Origin: Desulfotignum sp.
Lineage (GTDB): Bacteria; Desulfobacterota; Desulfobacteria; Desulfobacterales; Desulfobacteraceae
Assembly (NCBI GenBank): GCA_011390335.1
Contig: JAABSO010000006.1
Coordinates: 90,932-154,931 of the forward strand
Direction: 5' to 3'
Length of the DNA stretch: 64,000 nt
Of the stretch, positions 10,542 through 20,967 are shown piece after piece. Each line of letters begins with the position of its first letter. Position 1 is the stretch's first letter. The position numbers were made by a program, and so were the translations under genes. Under the pieces are notes generated by a model. That model was not told the DNA's origin. It did not search any database and worked only from the letters and a program-made list of their open reading frames with translations.

Positions 10542-10550
10542 AAAAACCTT

Positions 10551-11624
10551 TTAAAAATCTTCCAGCAGGGAGATGAATTCCGTCATGGCGGATATTTCGT
10601 CCTTGGTGGCGACTTTTCTGCGGATTTCAACGACCTTGTCATAGGCTGCCTGGTCCATGAGCAGGTCTTCTTTTCTGGTGCCGCTCTGGTTGATATTTAT
10701 TGCCGGCCATATCCGTTGTTCAGCACATTGCTGGGATAAAAACAGGTCCATATTGCCGGTTCCCTTGAATTCCTGGAAGATCACATCATCCATGCGGCTG
10801 CCTGTGTTCACAAGAATTGTGGCGATAATTGTCAGGGAACCGCCATTTTCAAGTTTACGGGCTGCACCGAAAATCTTTCTGGGAAACTCCATGGCATTGG
10901 CACCCAGTCCGCCTGACAAGGTTTTGCCGAAACTGTCTGTGTCTGCATTGAATGCCCGGGTCATGCGGGTCAGCGAATCAATAAACACCACGGCATCCTG
11001 GCCGATTTCTGCACAGCGGATGGCTGTGTGCATGGCCAGACGCGTCATTCTCATGTGCTGGCCGATCTGCTGGTCTGCCGAAGAATACAACACATGGGCA
11101 TCCACCAGTCCCCGCTGGAAATCGGTTACCTCTTCAGGGCGTTCATCCACCAGCAGGATAAACACAGTGGCATCCGGATGGTTGGTGACCACTGAGTTGG
11201 CCATATGGCGCAGGATAAAGGTTTTCCCTGATTTGGGCGGGGCAACGATCAATCCCCGCTGCCCCATGCCGATAGGGACAATAATATCCAGGGCTTTGCC
11301 GACAATATCATCTTTGTTCTGGGTCAGGATATACCGTTCATAGGGATTGATACTCACCTGGTCCTGGAGCATGGGAATTTTTATAAAGTCGTCATACGGC
11401 ATGCCATTGATGTTTTCAACCCTGACCAGTGCCAGATTGAGATTTCTGGGATCTTTTTTTTCCCCGAGTCCCTCAATAAAACTGCCTTCCCGCAGGTTCA
11501 ATTTTCGTATAAGGCTGTTGGGTACGTAAGGATTTTCAGGGCGGGGCTGGAAATTATCATCTATTTCCCGCAGAAAACCAAATCCTTTGTCCATAATTTC
11601 CAGGTGTCCTGCCACAGGTTCCAT
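10551..11624 (-). CDS. rho: transcription termination factor Rho, lacking the N-terminal helical domain
   Basis: Hexameric RNA helicase that ends transcription. The RNA-binding cold-shock-like fold begins almost at once (GHLEIMDKGFGFLR near residue 6). It is followed by the RecA-type ATPase with Walker A APPKSGKT and the conserved DERPEEVTDF and DSLTRMTRAFN segments. At 357 aa it is about 60 shorter than E. coli Rho because the N-terminal helix bundle is absent. An in-frame TGA at 11643-11645 rules out a longer frame. The ATG at 11624 sits 10 bases after AAGGAG (11635-11640); a TTG at 11630 is the alternative. Confidence 0.95.
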   Translation of the reverse strand: MEPVAGHLEIMDKGFGFLREIDDNFQPRPENPYVPNSLIRKLNLREGSFIEGLGEKKDPRNLNLALVRVENINGMPYDDFIKIPMLQDQVSINPYERYILTQNKDDIVGKALDIIVPIGMGQRGLIVAPPKSGKTFILRHMANSVVTNHPDATVFILLVDERPEEVTDFQRGLVDAHVLYSSADQQIGQHMRMTRLAMHTAIRCAEIGQDAVVFIDSLTRMTRAFNADTDSFGKTLSGGLGANAMEFPRKIFGAARKLENGGSLTIIATILVNTGSRMDDVIFQEFKGTGNMDLFLSQQCAEQRIWPAININQSGTRKEDLLMDQAAYDKVVEIRRKVATKDEISAMTEFISLLEDF

Positions 11625-11884
11625 AGTCAAACGACTCCTTGATCACACATGTGTTGCTGATGATGAGAACGGGTTAGGGATTTTTCTTTTTTTTTGTGAC
11701 CGGTCATCACAAAGCAAGAGAAGAAATTGCCCGACATCACGTTTATCGGATTATAAGTATTCACATAAATTGTTGCATGCTGTCTTATATACCATGTAAA
11801 AAAACCACTTGCAAGGCATTGGCGCAATATTCCAGCGATAAATCGGCTTTGTGCAAAAAAAAAGAGCAGTTTTCTAAAATCTGC

Positions 11885-11913
11885 TTGACACCCATTTTTA
11901 ATGTTGATATAAG
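11885..11913 (+). promoter_or_regulatory. promoter of the tRNA-Val/tRNA-Asp pair
   Basis: TTGACA (11885-11890), a 17-nt spacer and TATAAG (11908-11913) lie 14 bases before tRNA-Val. This is close to the sigma70 consensus. Confidence 0.8.
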
Positions 11914-11927
11914 TTCTTCTGTTTTTC

Positions 11928-12003
11928 GGGCGATTAACTCAGTTGGGAGAGTGCAACCCTTACAAGGTTGAAGTCGCAGGTTCAAGCCCTGCATCGCCCA
12001 CCA
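11928..12003 (+). tRNA. tRNA-Val (anticodon UAC)
   Basis: Acceptor GGGCGAT pairs with ATCGCCC. Anticodon stem CAACC/GGTTG closes the loop CTTACAA with anticodon TAC. The T loop is GTTCAAG, and CCA is encoded at 12001-12003. It is followed 16 bases later by tRNA-Asp in the same transcript. Confidence 0.97.
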
Positions 12004-12019
12004 GAAAGATGCATAACAC

Positions 12020-12096
12020 GGGGGTGTAGTTCAGTTGGTTAGAACGCTTGCCTGTCACGCAAGAGGCCGCGAGTTCGAGTCTCGTCACTCCCGCCA
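12020..12096 (+). tRNA. tRNA-Asp (anticodon GUC)
   Basis: Acceptor GGGGGTG pairs with CACTCCC, with one G-U pair. Anticodon stem CTTGC/GCAAG closes loop CTGTCAC with anticodon GTC. The T loop is GTTCGAG. CCA (12094-12096) is encoded and forms the first bases of the palindromic terminator that follows. Confidence 0.97.
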
Positions 12097-12154
12097 CCAT
12101 AAAAAAAACCAGGGATTCAGTTGCCGACTGAATCCCTGGTTTTTTTTATGGTGG
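12094..12154. terminator. bidirectional terminator, 27-bp perfect palindrome
   Basis: The arm 12094-12120 is exactly complementary to 12128-12154 around a 7-base loop. The GC-containing part CCAGGGATTCAG is flanked by eight A on one side and eight T on the other, so it works in both directions. It ends the tRNA pair on the plus strand and leuB on the minus strand. The outer arm reaches into the CCA end of tRNA-Asp. Confidence 0.9.
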
Positions 12155-12174
12155 CGAGATGGAAAGGCTGGAAA

Positions 12175-13336
<1,162 letters not shown>

Positions 13337-13389
13337 TGTCATTTAAAATACAACTTTGCCGAATCCGGCGTTACATGATTATACCGCTT

Positions 13390-14574
13390 TTATTTGCGGT
13401 TGCCGTATTCTGCATAAGCCATGGCTGTGGTTCTGTAAACAAGATGGGCCATTTTGGAAAACGGCAGAAAAGCAAACAAATTAAAGATGGCAATCAGGTG
13501 CAGGTAGTAGAACCCATAGGTTATCCACTCCAGATGCGCCAGACGGGCCATTTCTGTGAGCATGCCGGTTAAGCCCACAGAAAAGACAACACCTAAAATA
13601 TACCAGTCTTTGTAGGTGGTAACCTGGTCTTTGTTATCCAGACGGCTTTTGATCATGATCCCGGAGCCGATAACAAGGGCCACCCCGGCAATATTGGCAA
13701 GCCATTTGACCGGGTTGAGCTGGGAATAGGGGCCTGGTGTCTGAAATACATAGAGTACGATAAAGAAAATACCGGTGACGATGGCCAGGCCGATAAATGA
13801 AAACAACACCATCATATGTGGGGTGGCCCGCTCCTGATTTGTTCCGCATTCATTGAATTTATTGTGTTTGAGAATCAGGGGGATCACCCGGCCCAGGGCC
13901 TGGAGAAAGGCCTTTACGTCAATGCTTTTCTTGTCGGTTTTTCCTTCTTTCACCGCATTTTCATGAATGTCACCCACAAACCGACTCAGGCTGAGAAAAA
14001 AGATCACGACCACAGCCCCGGCCAGGGGCACAAAGGTCAGATCCACAAACCAGGTGGAAAAGAAATCCGCTTGGGCAATGACATGTTCCGCCCCTTCATG
14101 GGCATGGGACCAGGCAATGCCGAACACATTGAACAGTTTGGTCATCACATCTTCATGGGCCATGGTGATGTAGGCGAAAATGGCAAACCAGATGGCTGGA
14201 ATTCCCAGCAGCCAGGGCAGTTTTTTGGGGTCATTCACAGCTTTGGCAAGGGCCTTGGGCTGGGCATATTCCGTGATGGCTGCGGCCCGGACAGCTGCCA
14301 TGACATCTCCGGGAGCAGCGCCCCTGGGACACATATCGGTGCAGTCTCCGCAGTTGTGGCACAGCCAGATGTCAGCGCTGCCAAGAAGCCGGTCTTTCAG
14401 CCCCCAGGAAGCGGCAATCATCTCCTTTCTGGGAAAAGGGCTGTTTTCCGGTGCAATGGGGCAGGCCACGGAACAGGTGGCACACTGGTAACATTTTTTC
14501 AGGGTGTCTCCGCCAAGACCACGCATCTGGGCTATGAATCCCAGGTCTGGTTGGGCAAGATATGTTTCAGTCAT
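13390..14574 (-). CDS. qmoC: QmoC, membrane subunit of the quinone-interacting oxidoreductase complex
   Basis: QmoC passes electrons from the menaquinone pool towards QmoAB and APS reductase. The 394-aa protein joins an HdrC-like part with two 4Fe-4S motifs (CYQCATCSVACP at residues 28-39; CHNCGDCTDMCP near 82-93) to a membrane part with several hydrophobic helices from about residue 120 that resembles heme b HdrE/NarI-type subunits. It is third in qmoABC, 36 bases after qmoB, with an intrinsic terminator behind it. Confidence 0.96.
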   Translation of the reverse strand: MTETYLAQPDLGFIAQMRGLGGDTLKKCYQCATCSVACPIAPENSPFPRKEMIAASWGLKDRLLGSADIWLCHNCGDCTDMCPRGAAPGDVMAAVRAAAITEYAQPKALAKAVNDPKKLPWLLGIPAIWFAIFAYITMAHEDVMTKLFNVFGIAWSHAHEGAEHVIAQADFFSTWFVDLTFVPLAGAVVVIFFLSLSRFVGDIHENAVKEGKTDKKSIDVKAFLQALGRVIPLILKHNKFNECGTNQERATPHMMVLFSFIGLAIVTGIFFIVLYVFQTPGPYSQLNPVKWLANIAGVALVIGSGIMIKSRLDNKDQVTTYKDWYILGVVFSVGLTGMLTEMARLAHLEWITYGFYYLHLIAIFNLFAFLPFSKMAHLVYRTTAMAYAEYGNRK

Positions 14575-14610
14575 ATTATGATACCTCCGTATAAATTTTG
14601 TATGCTGACA

Positions 14611-16947
14611 TTAGAATCCCTTGAACGGGTTGGGACCCAGCGCATCAACCTCTTCAACAAAATCATTGATGATTTTGGGCAGTTTGTCATATTCATCAAT
14701 GGCCACTTCCACAAAGGCGACACGCTCTTCTTCCAGAGCCAGGCTGGACAGGGCATCCCCGATTTTTTTCACCCGGATCTCAGCCAGTTCAGATCCTTTG
14801 ACAAAATGGCACTGGTAGTCATCTCCATGTTTGCAGCCGATGAGGATAACACCGTCCATACCCTGGGCCAGAGCATCCTTGATCCAGATGGTGTTTACCG
14901 AACCCAGGCACCGCACCGGTATAAACCGTACGTCAGGAGAATAGTCGATGCGGTTCAGCCCTACCATGTCCAGGGCCGGGAATGCATCGTTTTCACAGAT
15001 CAGCGCCAGAAACCGCAGGGGCGGCTCATCAAAATCGTCTTCCGATGGTACCCCGACCGCCTTGACCTGGGAACCGATGGAGTCGATGGTATAGTCGGCA
15101 AAGGAGATGATCCGTTCCGGGCAGGCCCCCATACAGGTACCGCATCGTCTGCACCGGGTGGGGTTGGCCTTTGGGGTGCCTTTTGCATCATCATCCAGAG
15201 CGCCAAAAGGGCATTCCACGGTGCACCGTTTGCACTGGGTGCATCTCTGGAAGAAAAATTCCGGAAAGGTCATGTCCCCGGATCTGGGATGGACTGACAC
15301 GCCCCGGTTGGCACTTTCAACACACTGGATAGCCTTGAGGGCGGCGCCTGCCGCATCTTCAATGGATTCTTCAATGGTCATGGCCCGCCGGATGGCACCG
15401 GCAGCGTAGATGCCTGTTCTCTGGGTTTCATAGGGAAAACATATATAGTTGGAGTCGGCATACTGGCCAAAGATATCATTGTCCCGGAAACCGGGTCCCT
15501 GACGGTAAGCCAGATTAACCACCGGGTCATCTTTGGTGGCAGGCACCATGCCGCCGGCAACCACAACCATATCCGCTTTCAGGGCCAGGTTGTCTCCCAA
15601 AAGTGTATTGACGGCAGTCACAGCCAGGCCGTCTCCCTGGGTTTCCACACTGGTGACAGCGCCTTTGGTCATAAACACCCCGTCTTCCTGCTGCATGCTT
15701 TTGTAGAAATATTCCTGCAGCCCAGGGGTTCTCATGTGCTGGTAAATCACATAGGCTTTTCCGTCATCATAGTCTTCGGTGACATACCGGGCCTGTTTCA
15801 ACGCCACCTGGGAGGTGACGGAACCGCAGTAATCAAAGTCGGCATCATCACCATCTTTGCCCGGAGACTGGATAAAAACCACGTTTTTGGCAGGCTTCCC
15901 ATCAGAGGGCCTCATGATTTTTCCCTTGGCGGCAATCTGTTCAAACTCATGGTTGCTCACCACGTCCGGCAGGTCAAATCCCAGGTGGTCAATCCCCTGT
16001 TTTGACAAGTCTGCCGGTCGCCATCCAGCCGCCAGGATAACGGCACCGTAGAGTTCTCCGTCCGGGTCCATCTGGAGGATATCCAGCCGGCCTTCATTGT
16101 ATTCCAGAAACTTGGCATGGGCCGCTTCCGGGTCCAGCTCTTTGCCGTTTTCATCCACCATCATCTCTTCGGGCAGGGGAAATGGTACGTCAAAGGGGAT
16201 TCTTTCTCCGGGTTTTTTAAAGGTCACGGTGAACTCGCCGGGTTGACCGGCAATCCGTGCCACCTCACAACCGGTTCTGACATCAATACTGGGATATCCT
16301 TCAATTTCCTGAATCATTTTATCAACCACAGGAGCCTGCAGGGTTTCAAAGGGTGCAGATACCGGCATCTGGCTGCGCAGTTTTGCTGCATATCCGCCCA
16401 GGGCATCGGTTTTTTCGACAATGGTTACATCATAACCGGTCTTGGCAGCATCCAAAGCCGCTGCCATGCCGGTGACACCACCACCCAGCACCAGGATTTT
16501 TTTGGAAAATGATTCCGGTTTATAGGGTACGGGCAGCTTGACTTTTTCCAGGCGGATCATGCCCATTTTGATATAGTCTTCCGCTTTCATCTGGATCCGG
16601 TCAAAATGTTCCTCATCCTCTTTCTGCTCTTGGGTCAAAGCAGGATAGGTCTCCCGGGAATGGGGCCATACCACGCCTTCCCGCAGATTCACCCGTTCAA
16701 CAAGGCAGTTGTCAAAACGAAAAACATCAAAGTTGACCCGGCGGGAACATGCGCCGATCAACATGGCATTTACCTTGTCCTCGTCCACATCCTTCTGGAT
16801 GAGAGCCACCCCTTCTTTGGAGCACAGGAAAGGATGGGTGGTACAGTTTACGCCCTCTTCTTCAGGAATATCCACCAGATCTTCCATGTCAAGGGTATCT
16901 CCGATTCCGCAGCCTGTGCAGATATATACGCCGTATTTCTTATCCAT
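14611..16947 (-). CDS. qmoB: QmoB, HdrA/MvhD-like flavoprotein of the Qmo complex
   Basis: Cytoplasmic flavin and iron-sulfur subunit of the Qmo complex. The 778-aa protein starts with a small cysteine motif (YICTGCGIG, residues 8-16), then an HdrA-like FAD domain with dinucleotide loop VLGGGVTGMAAALDAAKTG near residue 152, then two ferredoxin-type motifs (CTQCKRCTVECP and CRRCGTCMGACP, roughly residues 560-610). The C-terminal part resembles the MvhD subunit, with cysteines in VRCLGS and LIGCKHGDDYQCHF. qmoA ends 8 bases upstream. Confidence 0.96.
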   Translation of the reverse strand: MDKKYGVYICTGCGIGDTLDMEDLVDIPEEEGVNCTTHPFLCSKEGVALIQKDVDEDKVNAMLIGACSRRVNFDVFRFDNCLVERVNLREGVVWPHSRETYPALTQEQKEDEEHFDRIQMKAEDYIKMGMIRLEKVKLPVPYKPESFSKKILVLGGGVTGMAAALDAAKTGYDVTIVEKTDALGGYAAKLRSQMPVSAPFETLQAPVVDKMIQEIEGYPSIDVRTGCEVARIAGQPGEFTVTFKKPGERIPFDVPFPLPEEMMVDENGKELDPEAAHAKFLEYNEGRLDILQMDPDGELYGAVILAAGWRPADLSKQGIDHLGFDLPDVVSNHEFEQIAAKGKIMRPSDGKPAKNVVFIQSPGKDGDDADFDYCGSVTSQVALKQARYVTEDYDDGKAYVIYQHMRTPGLQEYFYKSMQQEDGVFMTKGAVTSVETQGDGLAVTAVNTLLGDNLALKADMVVVAGGMVPATKDDPVVNLAYRQGPGFRDNDIFGQYADSNYICFPYETQRTGIYAAGAIRRAMTIEESIEDAAGAALKAIQCVESANRGVSVHPRSGDMTFPEFFFQRCTQCKRCTVECPFGALDDDAKGTPKANPTRCRRCGTCMGACPERIISFADYTIDSIGSQVKAVGVPSEDDFDEPPLRFLALICENDAFPALDMVGLNRIDYSPDVRFIPVRCLGSVNTIWIKDALAQGMDGVILIGCKHGDDYQCHFVKGSELAEIRVKKIGDALSSLALEEERVAFVEVAIDEYDKLPKIINDFVEEVDALGPNPFKGF

Positions 16948-16955
16948 GGTTTATA

Positions 16956-18230
16956 TTACCTCCTTACAAGGGTCTGAATGGCTTTGAGTGCCATGCCGGT
17001 GGCATTCTGGTTAGAAGTGACAACATCGGCTGGCTTGTTGGCGCACCCTGCCGCAAACATACCGCCTTTTGAAAAGTCATTGATAATAAACCCATCCGTA
17101 TCAAAGGTCAGGTCTGCCGCCGGTTTGTCAATGGCTGCAGTGGGCTGCATGCCGGTAGCCAGTACCAGCAGGTCTACTGTCTGTCTGATTTTTTCACCGG
17201 TGATGGTATCTTCAGCCACCAGGTTGATATTGCCGGTGCTCTCCTCTTCACTGACCTCAGCCACTTTCCCTTTAATGAAAAAGATATTTTCATCTTCCTT
17301 GAGCCTGGCATAGAATTTTTCATATTTCAGCCCCGGTGCTCTCAGATCAATATAATAGATGTAAATTTTGGCATCCGGGTATTGTTCGCGCAGGTAGGTG
17401 GCATGTTTCAAAGAAGCCATGCAGCAGATGTAGGAGCAGTAAGGCAGATGGTTTTCATCCCTGGAACCCGCGCACTGGGCAAATGCAATGGTTGCAGGCG
17501 CCTTGTCGTCGGAAGGCCTTGCAATCTTTCCCTGGGTGGGGCCGTTCAGGGAGGCCATTCTTTCCAGCATCATGTTGGTGATGATGTTCTGGTACCGGCC
17601 GAATCCCAGGTTGTCTATCCGGGTGGCGTCATAGGGCTGCCAGCCGGTATTCCATACAACTGCACCCACTTTGAGATCAATGGTTTTTTCTTCCATGTCA
17701 AAGTCAATGGCGTCATACTTACAGGCTTGTTTCACCTTGTCTCTGTCATCGGTACCCATGGACGGATCCATGATATACCGCATGGGAAAGGCCATGTTGT
17801 GGGGCAGGTAGGCGGCTTTTCTTCGGTCCATGCCAAAGTTGAACTCATTGGAGATCTCGGTTTCACATACCTTGGCACATTCGCCGCAGGCAGTGCAGTT
17901 TTCATTGACATACCTGGGGGCTGTTTTTACGGTGACGGTATAGTCTCCGGGGGTGCCTGCCATGCTCTGGACTTCAGACATGGTGAACACCTTGATATTT
18001 TTGTTGTCTTTTATACGCCTGTAGTTGATTTCAAGTCCGCATGTGGGCGGGCAGAGTTTGGGGAAGTAGTGTTTCAGCTGGGATACTCTTCCACCAAGGG
18101 ATGCTTCCTTTTCAATCAGGAAGACCTCATACCCCACTTCGGCGGCTTCCAGGGCGGTTGTCAGGCCGCTGATTCCCCCACCAACCACCATAATGCTTCC
18201 ACTGACCGGGGCTGAATTATCTGTTGTCAT
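16956..18230 (-). CDS. qmoA: QmoA, HdrA-like flavoprotein of the Qmo complex
   Basis: FAD protein related to the flavin part of heterodisulfide reductase HdrA. The 424-aa protein has the dinucleotide motif VVGGGISGLTTALEAAEVG near residue 16, the LPCPPTCGLEINY-type cysteine region near 55, and a 4Fe-4S cysteine set CTACGECAKVC near 110. The ATG at 18230 is chosen because GGAGGG lies directly upstream; the frame stays open to 18296 without such a site. It is first in qmoABC, downstream of aprBA. Confidence 0.95.
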   Translation of the reverse strand: MTTDNSAPVSGSIMVVGGGISGLTTALEAAEVGYEVFLIEKEASLGGRVSQLKHYFPKLCPPTCGLEINYRRIKDNKNIKVFTMSEVQSMAGTPGDYTVTVKTAPRYVNENCTACGECAKVCETEISNEFNFGMDRRKAAYLPHNMAFPMRYIMDPSMGTDDRDKVKQACKYDAIDFDMEEKTIDLKVGAVVWNTGWQPYDATRIDNLGFGRYQNIITNMMLERMASLNGPTQGKIARPSDDKAPATIAFAQCAGSRDENHLPYCSYICCMASLKHATYLREQYPDAKIYIYYIDLRAPGLKYEKFYARLKEDENIFFIKGKVAEVSEEESTGNINLVAEDTITGEKIRQTVDLLVLATGMQPTAAIDKPAADLTFDTDGFIINDFSKGGMFAAGCANKPADVVTSNQNATGMALKAIQTLVRR

Positions 18231-18433
18231 GCTGTCCCTCCGTGCATTTGAGTTGTATTCAATTGTTTTTGTTTGGCAAATGCCAGGTTGTAACATCCCG
18301 TCAGGATTCGGGTTTTGTCATCCTCTCTCCTGTTTTGACCACCGGCAAAGCGGTTGGGCTGTTTTTTTCGTTTTGCAGGCGGTCAAAAAAGGAGACAGGA
18401 ACAGTTTTTACAAAAAAACAGGACCTGGAATTT

Positions 18434-18473
18434 GAAAAAACCCCCAGGCACCGAACTGCCGGCACCTGGAGGT
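18434..18473 (-). terminator. terminator between aprA and qmoA
   Basis: A 14-bp stem with a few G-U pairs (18460-18473 with 18440-18453) and a 6-base loop is followed by U6 in minus-strand RNA. It lies 41 bases past the aprA stop and should lower or stop readthrough into qmoABC. Confidence 0.85.
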
Positions 18474-18513
18474 TAATTTACAAAGTCACGTACGTGTCAG
18501 ATCATATGTCAAA

Positions 18514-20475
18514 CTAGTCGGAAATAATCTTAACGTAAGGAACTTTCTTGAGGGTCCACTCATTGGTTTCTTTGTTGTATGATGAATTGGTAAAGCAGAA
18601 CCATTCATCATCATTCTGGCCCATGAAGTCACCTCTGTAGTAGAAACCAGGATACCGGGATTCTTCACGGAACTGGATATGACGGGTATGGGCCTGAACC
18701 GTGTAGAGACGGTGGGTGATCTCCCATGCTCTCATCAGTTCATGCAGATCTCCTGCAGCAATCTTCTCAAGGTCTTCACGGAACATTTCAAACAGGTCCA
18801 TGAGTACTTCAAGATTCTTGCCTGATGTCATGTAATAGGTACCGGTACCGCCGCCATACTCATTGGTCATTTTCATGAGGCGCAGTGCCATGCCGGCAGG
18901 TTTGCAGTAGTTGGGGTTGATATCCTGGGCAGTTGTGAATTCACAATGATCCAGGTAGTTTCTCACCGGTTTGTATACATAGTCAACCAGCTCCTGGTCG
19001 GTTTCTTTAAAACCGGTAATCTTGTCGCCTTCGGCTTTCAGGTACTGCACCATGGATTTGGCAACAATACGGCCTTCAGCATGGGAACCGGAAGAGAACT
19101 TGTGCCCGGAGCAGCCGACACCGTCGCCGGCAGTGAACAGACCGCGAACAGTGGTCATTCTGTTGTAGCCCCATTTGTAGTCAGCCGGTACCCAGTCTTC
19201 ATCCGGACCGGAGCACCAGATGCCGCAGCAGCCGGAATGAGATCCCAGCAGATACGGTTCGGTGGGCATAACTTCTGAGTCTTTTTTCTCAGGTTCGGTG
19301 TTGGTGGCACACCACAGACCAGCCTGGCCAACAGACATGTCAAGGAAATCTTCCCATGCTTCTGATTCCAGGTGCTTGAGCTCTTTTTTGCTCATGGTCT
19401 CACCCAGTTTTGCCAGGGCATCAGATGTTTTCATGATGATGGGCCCGCGGCCTTCTTTGTACTCTTTCATCATGAGATGGTTTCTCAGACAGGTCGGGGT
19501 AACGGCAGCGGTTCCATAAGGTGCATATTTTTCCAGCTCAGCCTTGGCTTCGTCAGATGCAGAATAGTTTTCACCAAGTCCGTTAACGGTCTGGGCCTTG
19601 AACAGCAGGAACCATGCGCCGACAGGGCCGTACCCATCTTTAAAACGGGCCGGGGTGAAACGGTTTTCCATCATGGACAGTTCCGCACCGGCTCTCAGGG
19701 CCATGGTGTAGGTGGAGCCGGCATTCCATACAGGATACCATGCACGGCCTTTTCCCTCTCCAACAGAGCGGGGCTGGTAAACGTTCACCGCGCCGCCACA
19801 GGCAACCATTATAGTTTTTGCACTAATGATGTAGACTTTGTTTTCCCGCACAGAAAAACCCACTGCACCGGCAACGCGGTTGGGATCTTCTTTGTCATTG
19901 AGCAGTTCAACAATAAAGCATCTTTCAATGATGTTGTCTTCGCCAAGGGCTTTTTTGCCGGCTTCAGCAACGATTCTCTTGTAGGATTCACCATTGATCA
20001 TGATCTGCCATTTACCGGTACGGACCGGGGTGGCGCCGGATTTAAGACTTCCCAGCTTCAACCCTTTTTTGCCGTCCATGTTTTTGCCGTCATCGGTTTT
20101 CTTCCAGACAGGCAGCCCCCATTCTTCAAACAGGTGAACCGAGTCATCCACGTGACGGCCCAGGTCATAGATCAGGTCTTCACGGACAATGCCCATCAGG
20201 TCGTTTCTGACCATGCGTACATAGTCTTCTATTTTGTTCTCACCAACATAGGTGTTGATGGCGGACAGCCCCTGGGCAACAGCGCCTGATCTTTCCAGGG
20301 CCGCTTTGTCACACAGCAGAATCTTGGTGCCTTCATCCGCCCATTTCTTGATTTCAAACGCAGTTCCACAGGCAGCCATACCGCCGCCGATGATCAGAAT
20401 ATCAACGTCTCTTTTATCAACCTCTGGGTCTCTAACTGCTTTAAGCTCTCCAACAGGTTTATTCGGTAATGCCAT
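18514..20475 (-). CDS. aprA: adenylylsulfate (APS) reductase, alpha subunit
   Basis: FAD subunit that reduces APS to sulfite and AMP in the cytoplasm, the second step of dissimilatory sulfate reduction. The 653-aa protein belongs to the fumarate reductase/succinate dehydrogenase flavoprotein fold, with ILIIGGGMAACGTAFEI near residues 26-42 and a flavin-binding GRIVAKSMVQYL region near 470. Length matches sulfate-reducer AprA. aprB lies 54 bases upstream, and a strong ribosome binding site (GGAGG) precedes the ATG. The Qmo genes downstream supply electrons. Confidence 0.98.
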   Translation of the reverse strand: MALPNKPVGELKAVRDPEVDKRDVDILIIGGGMAACGTAFEIKKWADEGTKILLCDKAALERSGAVAQGLSAINTYVGENKIEDYVRMVRNDLMGIVREDLIYDLGRHVDDSVHLFEEWGLPVWKKTDDGKNMDGKKGLKLGSLKSGATPVRTGKWQIMINGESYKRIVAEAGKKALGEDNIIERCFIVELLNDKEDPNRVAGAVGFSVRENKVYIISAKTIMVACGGAVNVYQPRSVGEGKGRAWYPVWNAGSTYTMALRAGAELSMMENRFTPARFKDGYGPVGAWFLLFKAQTVNGLGENYSASDEAKAELEKYAPYGTAAVTPTCLRNHLMMKEYKEGRGPIIMKTSDALAKLGETMSKKELKHLESEAWEDFLDMSVGQAGLWCATNTEPEKKDSEVMPTEPYLLGSHSGCCGIWCSGPDEDWVPADYKWGYNRMTTVRGLFTAGDGVGCSGHKFSSGSHAEGRIVAKSMVQYLKAEGDKITGFKETDQELVDYVYKPVRNYLDHCEFTTAQDINPNYCKPAGMALRLMKMTNEYGGGTGTYYMTSGKNLEVLMDLFEMFREDLEKIAAGDLHELMRAWEITHRLYTVQAHTRHIQFREESRYPGFYYRGDFMGQNDDEWFCFTNSSYNKETNEWTLKKVPYVKIISD

Positions 20476-20529
20476 TATATACCTCCAAAATTATAAGTGT
20501 CAGAATTTTTGTTTTGGTACCGGTTAAAA

Positions 20530-20967
20530 TTATGCCAGTTCCTGGGGAGTGGGAAATTCATACCCGTCTGCTTCCTGGGTGGAAAGCAGGCCGGAATTCA
20601 AATCTTTTCCCTTGAGATCATCATAGGAATTGGCTTCTCCTTCAGGGGTTGTCCTGATGGGGAACTTGAACCGTTTAACAACACCATTTCTGAACTTACA
20701 GGTCCACATGACATCTTCGGTACCCAGCATGGGAACGACAGATGCGCCCATGGGGACAAAGTCATTGTAACCTCTGACTTCAATGGCCTGGGACGGACAG
20801 ATTTTCACACAGGAATAACATTCCCAGCACTGATCCGGTTCCTGGTTATACGCTTTCATTTCATTGGGATCCAGAACCATCAGATCATTCGGGCAGATGT
20901 ACATACATGCTGTTTTATCCCCGCCTTTACAGCCGTCACATTTTTCTGTGATTACAAAAGTCGGCAT
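20530..20967 (-). CDS. aprB: adenylylsulfate reductase, beta subunit
   Basis: Iron-sulfur subunit that carries electrons to the AprA flavin. The 145-aa protein has two 4Fe-4S sites: CDGCKGGDKTACMYICP with the long spacing typical of AprB (residues 9-25) and CWECYSCVKICP near 48-59. A tail follows that wraps AprA in known structures. TATGGAGG lies upstream of the ATG. The upstream gap carries a TTGACA promoter candidate. Confidence 0.98.
   Translation of the reverse strand: MPTFVITEKCDGCKGGDKTACMYICPNDLMVLDPNEMKAYNQEPDQCWECYSCVKICPSQAIEVRGYNDFVPMGASVVPMLGTEDVMWTCKFRNGVVKRFKFPIRTTPEGEANSYDDLKGKDLNSGLLSTQEADGYEFPTPQELA

Noticed and set aside
13816..15297. 493-codon plus-strand frame
   Set aside because: Antisense to qmoC and qmoB, which carry clear cysteine motifs and flavin domains.
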